Source of the DNA: CAXPZW01 sp964221845
Lineage (GTDB): Bacteria > Bacteroidota > Bacteroidia > Flavobacteriales_D > Sanyastnellaceae
Reading direction: 5' to 3'
Assembly (NCBI GenBank): GCA_964221845.1
Contig: CAXPZW010000036.1
Span: 1-64,000, forward strand
DNA length: 64,000 bases
Part shown: positions 8,551-15,121 of the stretch, in pieces
How positions within the stretch are numbered: the first letter of the stretch is position 1
Layout of the letters: each line of letters opens with the position of its first letter
Notes under the pieces: generated by a model
What the model was told of the DNA's origin: nothing
Seen by the model: the letters and a program-made list of their open reading frames with translations, nothing else
Databases searched by the model: none
Made by a program: the position numbers and the translations under genes

Positions 8551-8956
8551 TCAGGGCTGGATCTTCACAAACCGTTCGCGGCGTATGGTGCCCCACAGCG
8601 CAGGCCACTCCTCGAGGGTCAATGAAGACCGGTTGGCGGTGCAGAACAGCGATGTTGATGGGGAAGGTTTGCGCATTGGCATAGTCACGCAATTGGGCCA
8701 TCAGGTCTGCAACAACGGTAGAGCTGGAGTGGGCCTGCTCCACCTGATCCGACACCAGATTCAGGTGGGCCGCAATGCGCGCGTTCTCGTCGGCGAAGGT
8801 GGTTTCAACCTGCAATGCAGCAGTAGGGGCCACGCTTTGCCACTCAACGTTGACCTCCAGTAGGTGGGCCAGCAACGGGGCGGGTGTCGATGGGGCGAGC
8901 TGCGCGTGCACGTAAGCGGTACTCAGCAGCAGGGATATCAGGAGAAAATAGCGCAT
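8522..8956 (-). pseudogene. 3'-truncated gene for a secreted CAVG-motif protein
   Basis: The frame starts with a clear signal peptide (MRYFLLISLLLSTAYVHAQ). It then runs through a helical segment to FPINIAVLHRQPVFIDPRG and ACAVGHH. From memory, that phrase (x-F-I-D-x-x-G-x-x-CAVG-H/Y-L) belongs to a group of longer secreted Bacteroidota proteins, many with T9SS tails, in which 100 or more residues normally follow it. Here the frame turns into unrelated sequence and stops inside the 3' end of the aminotransferase gene (29-nt overlap). In another frame the strand reads to a stop exactly at 8551-8553, abutting the aminotransferase stop. I infer loss of the 3' part by deletion or frameshift. A short functional protein cannot be excluded. 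Confidence 0.5.
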
Positions 8957-9093
8957 GACTTGAAGTAACAAATTCTGCCCGAGACCTTGTGTTCATTTCT
9001 CACGGAGAACCTGCGCGTCAGACTCCGCATAGCTGGAAGGATTCGCCCTACTTTAGCACCGCCGGAAAGCGTCCGGCCGATGATCAATCAAGC

Positions 9094-10467
9094 ATGACCT
9101 TTTCCGACCTGGGCCTCAAAGCGCCCGTGCTCAAGGCCGTAGCCGAGAAAGGCTACACCGAACCCTCTCCTATCCAAGCCAAAGCCATCCCCGAGATTCT
9201 CGATGGGAAGGACGTGATCGCCTCGGCGCAAACCGGGACGGGTAAAACTGCGGGCTTCACCTTGCCCATGATCGACATCCTTTCCGATGAGATTCCGCAA
9301 GGCTACCGCCGCACACGTGCGATGATCCTGACTCCTACCCGAGAGCTGGCCGCACAGATCCAAGACAACATCTTGGCCTACAGCAAGCACGTGGACCTCA
9401 AGTCCACCGTGATTTTTGGCGGGGTCAACCAAAACCCGCAAGTCCAAAAACTGCGTAAGGGCGTGGACATTCTGGTGGCGACACCCGGGCGTCTGCTCGA
9501 TTTGGAGAGCCAAGGAGAAGTGTTCCTCAACGATCTGGAGTTTATGGTGCTCGACGAGGCCGACCGCATGCTGGACATGGGCTTCATCCGCGAAATCCGA
9601 AAGATCCTGGCCATGATGCCAGAGAACCGTCAGAATTTGCTGTTCTCGGCCACCTTTAGCAAGGAAATCAAGGAGCTGGCCAAGGGATTCATGTACAAGC
9701 CTGTAGTGGTGGAAGCCACCCCGGAGAACACCACGGTTGAGCTCATCAACCAGCGCGTGATCCGCGTAGACAAGCGCAACAAACGCAAGTTGGCCATCCA
9801 CCTGATCAAAGAAGACAACTGGCAGCAAGCCCTGATTTTCACCCGCACCAAGCACGGCGCCAACCGCCTGGCACAGCAGCTCACGCGCAAGAAAATCTCA
9901 GCCGCAGCCATCCACGGCGACAAAACCCAAAACGCACGTACCGCAGCCCTGAAGGGCTTCAAAGACGGCAAAGTGCGCATCCTGGTGGCCACCGACATTG
10001 CCGCCCGCGGCTTGGACATTCCACTGCTGCCCTACGTACTCAACTTGGACCTGCCCAACGAACCCGAAGCCTACGTGCACCGCATTGGCCGCACCGGCCG
10101 CGCGGGTGCGGGAGGCGAAGCCATTTCGTTCTGCTCGGAAGACGAGTTGGAATACCTGCAAGACATCGAAAAACTGACCGGATTGAAGCTCGATCGGAGT
10201 GAAGTTCCCGGGTTTGAGGTGGGCACAGCCCCCGCTTTGACCGAAGAAGAACTGAAACAGATCAAAGCCAACCAGAACTTTGTCAAAAAGCAGCAAAACC
10301 GCAACAAGGGCAAAAAGAAGGACGGAGGCGGAGAGCAACCTAAAAGCGAAGGCAATACGCCCAAGTCCAATAAGCCTAGCAACAAACGTCGCAACAACCG
10401 CCGTCGTGGCGGCAAAGGGCGTGGACGCGGTCATGCCGGAGGCAACACAGGAGGCAACCAGGGTTAA
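9094..10467 (+). CDS. DEAD-box RNA helicase with basic RG-rich tail
   Basis: The 457-aa protein carries the full helicase set: Q motif (F..LGL...GY..PSPIQ), Walker A AQTGTGKT with K51, PTRELA, DEAD at 154-157, SAT at 185-187 and HRIGRTGR from H329. It unwinds short RNA duplexes in ribosome assembly or mRNA decay, like RhlE/CsdA. From about residue 395 the tail is Lys/Arg/Gly/Asn-rich (KKQQNRNKGKKKD, then RRGGKGRGRGHAGG), a likely RNA-binding, phase-separating extension. ATG 9094 gives the standard N-terminus; a TACTTTAG box at 9049-9056 is a plausible -7 element. Confidence 0.95.
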   Translation: MTFSDLGLKAPVLKAVAEKGYTEPSPIQAKAIPEILDGKDVIASAQTGTGKTAGFTLPMIDILSDEIPQGYRRTRAMILTPTRELAAQIQDNILAYSKHVDLKSTVIFGGVNQNPQVQKLRKGVDILVATPGRLLDLESQGEVFLNDLEFMVLDEADRMLDMGFIREIRKILAMMPENRQNLLFSATFSKEIKELAKGFMYKPVVVEATPENTTVELINQRVIRVDKRNKRKLAIHLIKEDNWQQALIFTRTKHGANRLAQQLTRKKISAAAIHGDKTQNARTAALKGFKDGKVRILVATDIAARGLDIPLLPYVLNLDLPNEPEAYVHRIGRTGRAGAGGEAISFCSEDELEYLQDIEKLTGLKLDRSEVPGFEVGTAPALTEEELKQIKANQNFVKKQQNRNKGKKKDGGGEQPKSEGNTPKSNKPSNKRRNNRRRGGKGRGRGHAGGNTGGNQG

Positions 10468-10499
10468 CACGCGGGGAGGTTTGGTGACCCAGCCGTAAC

Positions 10500-10661
10500 C
10501 CGGGCTTCACCTCTATGCCAAGCCCATCTCCCTTCTTTGCACTGGGAGATCACTTCCCAAGAACATTCCGGTTCTCCGCTTGCAAGCAACGGCTTGCCTG
10601 AACCAGAAACTTCGTTGATTCCAAGGCTTGGGCTCTGCTGATTGGCAGAGCTCATCTTTTT
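10500..10661 (+). ncRNA. candidate structured RNA between convergent helicase and rluF genes
   Basis: The 200-nt gap holds a chain of inverted repeats: GGGCTT/AAGCCC (10502-10507/10520-10525), ATCTCCC/GGGAGAT (10526-10532/10544-10550), and a compound hairpin GGTTC...GAACC enclosing GCAAGC-AACG-GCTTGC. It closes with a real terminator (10632-10661). CCAAGCC (10518-10524) can also pair with GGCTTGG (10625-10631), giving an alternative long-range closing stem. No coding character is visible. It may be an independent small RNA or a long structured 3' UTR of the helicase mRNA. It does not fit tmRNA, SRP RNA or RNase P motifs that I know; 6S-like folding is possible but unproven. Confidence 0.35.
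10632..10661 (+). terminator. rho-independent terminator downstream of the helicase gene
   Basis: GCTCTGC (10632-10638) pairs with GCAGAGC (10645-10651) around a 6-nt loop, followed by CATC and six T residues. It is 165 nt after the helicase stop, which is unusually far. Confidence 0.8.
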
Positions 10662-10670
10662 TATAGAGGG

Positions 10671-11621
10671 CTACCTGCGACGAGGTGGACGCCCTGAAGG
10701 CTTGCTGCCCCCACGACCACGGCCTTTGAAGCCGCCCCCATTGCCGCTTTGGTTTCCACCGCGCGAGCTGCCCGATTGTCCACGAGGTCCGCTGCGTCGT
10801 GGGCCTGCACTCGAAGCAGGTCGCGAGGTGCGATGAGGACGTGAGGCTTGCGCAGGGCGTTCTGTGCGCGGCTCATCCAAATAGCTCGCATCCTCTGTTT
10901 TGGAAGAGGCCGATACCAGTCGTTCGATTTCGTCCAATTCTGCTTGGGTGAGGTCACGGTACTTGCCGGCGGGCACGTCCAACTCCACGTTCATGATGCG
11001 CACGCGCTTGAGGCGTTGCACGTTGTACCCAAAGTACTCGCACATCCGGCGGATCTGGCGGTTGAGCCCTTGGGTCAACACAATGGTAAAGCCGTAGGTG
11101 CTGGTTTGGGTGACCTTGCATTTGCGGGTGACCGTGTCCAAGATGGGTACGCCACCGGCCATGCCGCGGATGAAGCTTTTGGTGATGGGCTTGTTGACCA
11201 CCACTTGGTATTCCTTCTCGTGCCCATTTCGGGCGCGCAGGATTTTGTTGACGATGTCGCCGTCGTTGGTCAAAAAGATCAACCCTTCGCTGGGCTTGTC
11301 CAAGCGACCAATGGGAAAGATGCGCGTGGGGTACCCGATATAGTCGATGATATTGTCCTTTTCCACCCGGGTATCGGTGGTGCACACAATGCCCACCGGT
11401 TTGTGAAAGGCCAAGTACACGCGCTCTTCTTTGGTACCGCCGGAGACCACTTTGCCGTCCACGGTAACCTCATCCTGCTTGGTCACGCGCGTGCCCATCT
11501 CGGGCACTTGGCCGTTGATTTTGACGCGTCGCTGCTCAATCAGCTTGTCCGCCGCGCGGCGCGAGCAGTAGCCAATCTCACTCAGAAACTTGTTGATGCG
11601 AATGCCTGCAGGTTGATCCAT
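10671..11621 (-). CDS. rluF: 23S rRNA pseudouridine synthase RluF-like, with basic Ser/Gly/Arg tail
   Basis: An S4 RNA-binding domain (INKFLSEIGYCSRRAADKLI) at about residues 6-55 is followed by the RsuA/RluF-type synthase domain. The catalytic Asp is D108 in PIGRLDKPSEGL. The segment LTNDGDIVNKILRARNGHEK, with CKV and LTQGLNRQIRRMCEYFGY, is the signature of the RluF group, which modifies U2604 of 23S rRNA. After about residue 240 the protein carries a long basic tail rich in R, S, G and P (GGFKGRGRGGSKPSGRPPRRR-type), similar in style to the tail of the neighbouring helicase. ATG 11621 is chosen over TTG 11627. It is probably the last gene of the minus-strand operon starting at 14787. Confidence 0.93.
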   Translation of the reverse strand: MDQPAGIRINKFLSEIGYCSRRAADKLIEQRRVKINGQVPEMGTRVTKQDEVTVDGKVVSGGTKEERVYLAFHKPVGIVCTTDTRVEKDNIIDYIGYPTRIFPIGRLDKPSEGLIFLTNDGDIVNKILRARNGHEKEYQVVVNKPITKSFIRGMAGGVPILDTVTRKCKVTQTSTYGFTIVLTQGLNRQIRRMCEYFGYNVQRLKRVRIMNVELDVPAGKYRDLTQAELDEIERLVSASSKTEDASYLDEPRTERPAQASRPHRTSRPASSAGPRRSGPRGQSGSSRGGNQSGNGGGFKGRGRGGSKPSGRPPRRR

Positions 11622-11646
11622 GGACAAAAGTGAACCGCGAAGGTAC

Positions 11647-12126
11647 TCAGTTCTGCAACCAGATGTATGCGTTGAGGCTCACGGCAATGGTGATCCAAAT
11701 GGCATAGGGAAAGACCGCCCAGTTGAACGGTGCGGTTTGCTTGCGTGTGCCCAGCAAAAACCAGTACACCAGAACCGCAAGCGCAGCAATCACCACCAGC
11801 CCCAATAGCACTTGGCGGAAGTGGAAGAACACCGGGTTCCAGCCCACGTTCAACACCCACTGCACTGCAAACGCGCGCCACAATACAGCCGGTTTGCTCG
11901 CCCGCGCAATTGCCCCGGCCATGTACACCGAGAAGGTGACCGCAATCAGCGACCACGCCGCACCAAACACCCAGCCCGGAGGCGTCCACGGCGCTTGGTT
12001 GGCGTTTTGGTACCAATCCGAATTGACGCCTGCATTGGTGAACAGTCCGCCAATGGCCAACCCGCCTGCGAACAGCGCGAGAAACACCAAGAACCGTCCC
12101 CAGAAGTTGTTCCAGAAGCCTTGCAT
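11647..12126 (-). CDS. tspO: TspO/MBR family tryptophan-rich sensory protein
   Basis: This 159-aa membrane protein has five predicted transmembrane helices and the Trp-rich TspO signature: APWTPPGWVFGAAWSLIA and FAVQWVLNVGWNPVFF. TspO proteins bind porphyrins and other hydrophobic ligands and influence tetrapyrrole handling or stress responses. The gene starts 2 nt below the stop of the DUF1684 gene and ends 25 nt above rluF, so it sits inside the minus-strand operon. Length is as usual for the family (about 155-160 aa). Confidence 0.93.
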   Translation of the reverse strand: MQGFWNNFWGRFLVFLALFAGGLAIGGLFTNAGVNSDWYQNANQAPWTPPGWVFGAAWSLIAVTFSVYMAGAIARASKPAVLWRAFAVQWVLNVGWNPVFFHFRQVLLGLVVIAALAVLVYWFLLGTRKQTAPFNWAVFPYAIWITIAVSLNAYIWLQN

Positions 12127-12127
12127 A

Positions 12128-12730
12128 TCAGTGTTTTTCAGGGGCTTTTACGCCCGCTTCAATGGCCACGGGCACGTACTGTCCGTCGGGAGGAATGGGG
12201 CACGAATACTTGTGGTTGTACGCGCAGTAGGGGTTGTAGCACTTGTTGAAATCGAGCACAAGGGTGTCGCCTTTGGGGATGCGCAGGTCCAGGTAGCGTC
12301 CTCCTCCGTAGCTCCCGTCGCCGTTGGTCAGGTCGTTGAACGGCAAAAAGAGGTAGTCTCGGTACTGGGGCATTTGGCTCAGGCGGACGTTTTGGTAGAT
12401 GTTGAGGGAGTGCTCTTGCCCCGCCAAGGTAAAGGTCAACTTGGCGTACACCTTGTATTCAGGTTGGCGGTCGGTGGTGGTGGCAAACAGCACCGTCTCG
12501 GGGTTTTCGTACCGCTCAAAACGCGCCTCCACCCGGTAGGCCTGGTCGATGGGGTAAAACGCAAGCGCCTCAAAGGTCTTGACGGCTTCTTCGGTCAACG
12601 GAGAGGTTTCGGGATTGGCAAACTTGGTGTTGAGCGAATCCTGGTGGTGGCGGATGGCAGCGGTGTGGTCTTGTCCCCAACTGGTCAGGGCCAACAGCAG
12701 CACCCCTCCAACAAGGGCAAGGGCTTTCAT
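12128..12730 (-). CDS. DUF1684 family exported protein
   Basis: The 200-aa protein has a signal peptide (MKALALVGGVLLLALTSWGQ) and a beta-rich DUF1684 domain. The family phrase DFNKCYNPYCAYNHKYSCPIPP near the C-terminus is diagnostic and contains three Cys that may form disulfides or bind a metal. Function of DUF1684 is unknown; members are periplasmic in Bacteroidota. The ATG overlaps the TGA of the GNAT frame upstream (ATGA), so translation was originally coupled to that gene, which is now broken. Confidence 0.88.
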   Translation of the reverse strand: MKALALVGGVLLLALTSWGQDHTAAIRHHQDSLNTKFANPETSPLTEEAVKTFEALAFYPIDQAYRVEARFERYENPETVLFATTTDRQPEYKVYAKLTFTLAGQEHSLNIYQNVRLSQMPQYRDYLFLPFNDLTNGDGSYGGGRYLDLRIPKGDTLVLDFNKCYNPYCAYNHKYSCPIPPDGQYVPVAIEAGVKAPEKH

Positions 12731-13278
12731 GCAGGGCGAATCATTTCGTAAGCCACGACGCGGCTGATGTGTGGATGATCCACGAGCGCCGGGTGTTGAA
12801 AGGTACCCAATTTCTCCATGCCCAAGCGCAACATCACGCCCTCCGAGGAGGTATTGACCACCGGGCAAAAGGCACGTACGCGTTTGAGTCCCAGCGTGTC
12901 CCAAGCAAAGTCCAAACAGGCCTTGGCGCCTTCGGTTGCCAGTCCTTTCCCCCAGTGTTCAGGCAGCAATCGCCACCCCAAATCCACACACGGATGATAC
13001 GGGTACTACTTGCGCTGTTCGGCCAGGCCAAGGCAGCCAACAAACGCTCCAGTCTCCTGCAACTCCGCGCAGAAATAGGTGAATCCGTCCAACACTTGTC
13101 CCGACCGCACGCGGTCCAACCAATGTGCAATCTGCTCTGGGGTTTCGACTTCCGGAAAATGCCGCATGACTTGCGGGTTACCGTTCATTTCCATGACTCG
13201 CCCATGGTCTTCTTTGGTCCAATAGCGCAAGCGCAAACGAGCCGTTGTCAGGGCAATTCCGCCTTCCGGAGTAGAAAT
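12727..13278 (-). pseudogene. GNAT (RimJ/RimL-type) acetyltransferase broken by an in-frame TAG and a missing start codon
   Basis: A complete Acetyltransf_3 protein of about 183 aa can be read in one frame. It runs STPEGGIALTTARLRLRYW, then NGNPQVMRHFPEV, then FVGCLGLAEQRK, then a TAG stop at 13006-13008, then YPYHPCVDLGWRLLPEHWGK and GLATEGAKACLDFAW with the acetyl-CoA loop. The stop falls in the middle of the domain, at a place where homologues read straight through into the P-C-V-x-x-G-W-R-L strand. The expected start position (13276-13278) is ATT, not ATG. A TTG at 13236 would begin inside the first strand. So both initiation and continuity are damaged, while the rest is undamaged, indicating recent loss or local sequence error. 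Confidence 0.8.
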
Positions 13279-13293
13279 GCGGCTCCAACATCG

Positions 13294-13864
13294 CTAGCCT
13301 TCTTGGATCAAGGCGGTCTCGGTAAATCCCCATTTGGAAAGCAAGCGGCGCGATGACGTGTTGGATGCCTATGCCGATGTCCATGAGTAGCTTGCGTACC
13401 TCTGGCAACACTTCGATGCGGGCCTTGGGGAGAATCAGGACCCCGCCGATGTCCAAGCGCACAAACACGTGCTCTGCGGTTTCCACCGTACCAACCACTT
13501 TGCTCCAGTGCAGCGTACTGACCGATGTGGCGTCGCGCACCTCAATCTCTTCGCCGAACACAAGGGTGGCAGTTTGACCAAAACGCGTGACATAATGGTC
13601 GTTTACGTGCTTGGTGTAGTGGCTCCGGTAACGAGCCTTGGCATACATGGGTTAAAACAGCATGAGCGCCGCACCAAACACCAGCCCTATCAAGGCAGAC
13701 GCCCCTGCTCCGAGCAGCAGACCGGCCACACCGATGGCCAACGCAATGCCTCCCATCACCCAGCGCATCAGTATGATTCTACGGGCATGTTGGGGGCTGG
13801 AAAGGCCTGCGTACAGTTGGTACGCGACGAAATCTTCGGCGTACAGCGCAAACGATAAGGTCAC
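13294..13864 (-). pseudogene. YcxB-like membrane protein gene with an in-frame TAA and a frameshift
   Basis: The first part reads MTLSFALYAEDFVAYQLY, a basic segment, and two hydrophobic helices ending GAALMLF. A TAA stop at 13652-13654 follows. The same frame then continues PMYAKARYRSHYTKHV, FGEEIEVRDATSVSTLHWSK and VLILPKARIEVLPEVRKLL, the normal second half of YcxB-like proteins. Near 13345-13370 a one-base shift would carry the frame into SSRRLLSKWGFTETALIQEG and a stop at 13294, 15 nt before the GNAT start region; without the shift it runs on into the GNAT gene in the wrong frame. The GTG start at 13864 is 2 nt from the hydrolase stop. The gene therefore has a nonsense codon and probably an indel. 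Confidence 0.7.
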
Positions 13865-13866
13865 AG

Positions 13867-14787
13867 CTATTTGGTTACGACAGCGGTGCGCAAAGTACGG
13901 CGAACGAACTGAGCGGCCCGTTCCAATGAGGCGCGTGCTTGACCAGAATACAGAGGAAAGAGTTGCCAGGAATGGAAAGCCACCTCTTCGCGGTCGTACT
14001 CAAACTGGCCACCTTCGGTTTCCAACCGCCCGGCCCAGGCCTCAAAATCAGGCCAGAGGAATTCGTTGAGGGCACCTTGCAGGAATACCGCAGGCAATTC
14101 ATCTACCGGACCCAGGATGGGGCTGATGCCGGCCTGATCTGCACGGGCATCTCCGGCATAGAGTCCGGCGTATTGGCGCATGTCGTAGGCGTTGAAGAGG
14201 CTGTCTTCCTCCTTATTCTCCACCGCGGCTGCGGACGTATCGCGCAAATCCAACCAAGGGCTGAACAGCAACAAGGATTGCGGCTCATGCAGGCCTTCGC
14301 CCAAGATGCGGTGTGTCAACGCCAAGGCCAAGTTGCCCCCAGCGCTGTCGCCAGCTACCACCACGGGGAGTCCTTCATCCAACAAGGCTCGGTACACCGC
14401 AAGCACCTCTTCCAATTGCTGTGGATACTGGGCTTTGGGCGCCAACTGATAGGCCGGCACCACGGCTTCGCAGCCCAATTCTCGGGTCAAGTACCCGGCC
14501 ATGGACCGGTGGGTCTTGGGCGAACCAAAGACGAACGCGCCTCCATGCAAAAACAGCAGACGCATGGCAGGAGCCTTGAGCTCAGCCGGAATCAAGCGTT
14601 CGCAGTCCACACCGGCCACTTCGCCTTTGGAAAGTTTGACGCCTTTGGGAAGTGGGCTGAGTACCGGGAACAAAGGCTCTGCCAACCCCACAAGCTGCTG
14701 GAGCCGCTTGGGATCGGGATCATACAACTGGCGGGCTTTGCGCACCAACCGGTAGTAAGTCATTCGTGCCTTATAGGAAAACAACAT
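13867..14787 (-). CDS. alpha/beta hydrolase, HSL-type (lipase/esterase family)
   Basis: This 306-aa protein has the hormone-sensitive-lipase oxyanion motif HGG (LLFLHGGAFVFGSPKTH) and the nucleophile elbow GDSAGG (VVVAGDSAGGNLALAL). The C-terminal region has LPAVFLQGALNEFLWPDFE for the acid and VAFHSWQLFP for the catalytic His. It has no signal peptide and should be a cytosolic carboxyl ester hydrolase with unknown natural substrate. It is the first gene of the minus-strand operon running to rluF. The ATG lies in one arm of a perfect hairpin, just after a TACCTTTG promoter box. Confidence 0.9.
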   Translation of the reverse strand: MLFSYKARMTYYRLVRKARQLYDPDPKRLQQLVGLAEPLFPVLSPLPKGVKLSKGEVAGVDCERLIPAELKAPAMRLLFLHGGAFVFGSPKTHRSMAGYLTRELGCEAVVPAYQLAPKAQYPQQLEEVLAVYRALLDEGLPVVVAGDSAGGNLALALTHRILGEGLHEPQSLLLFSPWLDLRDTSAAAVENKEEDSLFNAYDMRQYAGLYAGDARADQAGISPILGPVDELPAVFLQGALNEFLWPDFEAWAGRLETEGGQFEYDREEVAFHSWQLFPLYSGQARASLERAAQFVRRTLRTAVVTK

Positions 14788-14817
14788 GCCGGAGCCACAA
14801 AGGTAGCGGCTCCGGCA
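14786..14817 (-). promoter_or_regulatory. -7 box TACCTTTG within an 11-bp hairpin at the hydrolase start
   Basis: On the minus strand TACCTTTG (14798-14805) lies 10 nt before the ATG and is a perfect TAnnTTTG box. It sits inside the loop of a perfect inverted repeat ATGCCGGAGCC/GGCTCCGGCAT (14786-14796/14807-14817), whose left arm contains the start codon. After the stem the minus strand reads TGTTGTTTTCC, so the hairpin may once have ended the transcript of the remnant gene above it. The leader for the hydrolase would be only a few nucleotides. Confidence 0.55.
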
Positions 14818-14845
14818 TGGGTTGGTGTTAAGAATGTGTATTTGC

Positions 14846-15060
14846 CTATTCGCCCAGCAACATTTTGCGGGTCATCAGGTTCAACGCGCCCGAGGTGCAT
14901 TGCAAGTGGCACGGCCCGGCAGTTAATCCCGATAGCGACGGCTCGTGAAAACCGGCAGGCAATGCGCTGAAGGTGTGCTCGCACACTTGCTTGCCGTTCA
15001 GGGCTGTGAGAACGCGTTGGCATCGGATGTGGAACAATTCCGATAGCGGGTTGCAGGCAT
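14846..15060 (-). pseudogene. orphan T9SS C-terminal sorting domain remnant
   Basis: The frame reads NPLSELFHIRC, then LTALNGKQV, HTFSALPAGFHE, LSGLTAGPCHLQC, and ends RKMLLGE. This is the normal layout of a T9SS type A sorting domain (PNP-like start, GKxV, LPAG, SGLxAGxY turn, terminal K-M/L-hydrophobic strand). There is no protein body in front of it: its upstream end runs straight into the htrA terminator, and no start codon or signal peptide is available. It is best read as the 3' end left after deletion of a secreted-protein gene. The surrounding 14788-15121 gap holds nothing else except the hairpins listed. Confidence 0.65.
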
Positions 15061-15092
15061 AAAAAAAGCCGCCCCAATCAGGGACGGCTCTT
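15061..15092 (-). terminator. terminator of the htrA gene
   Basis: On the minus strand GAGCCGTCCC, a short loop and GGGGCGGCT form a stem followed by seven T residues (plus-strand A run at 15061-15067). It lies 30 nt after the protease stop. Confidence 0.85.
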
Positions 15093-15121
15093 TCCAATTG
15101 AGGGAGTCTAACGGTAGGGCA

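Noticed and set aside
10642..10836. Proline-rich open frame at the rluF 3' end
   Set aside because: It is the antisense of the Arg/Gly/Ser-rich tail of RluF, which explains the Pro/Arg composition.
13006..13008. Programmed readthrough or recoding at the GNAT TAG
   Set aside because: No downstream recoding element is apparent, the start codon is also lost, and the neighbouring gene has a TAA at a comparable lesion, so decay or error is simpler.
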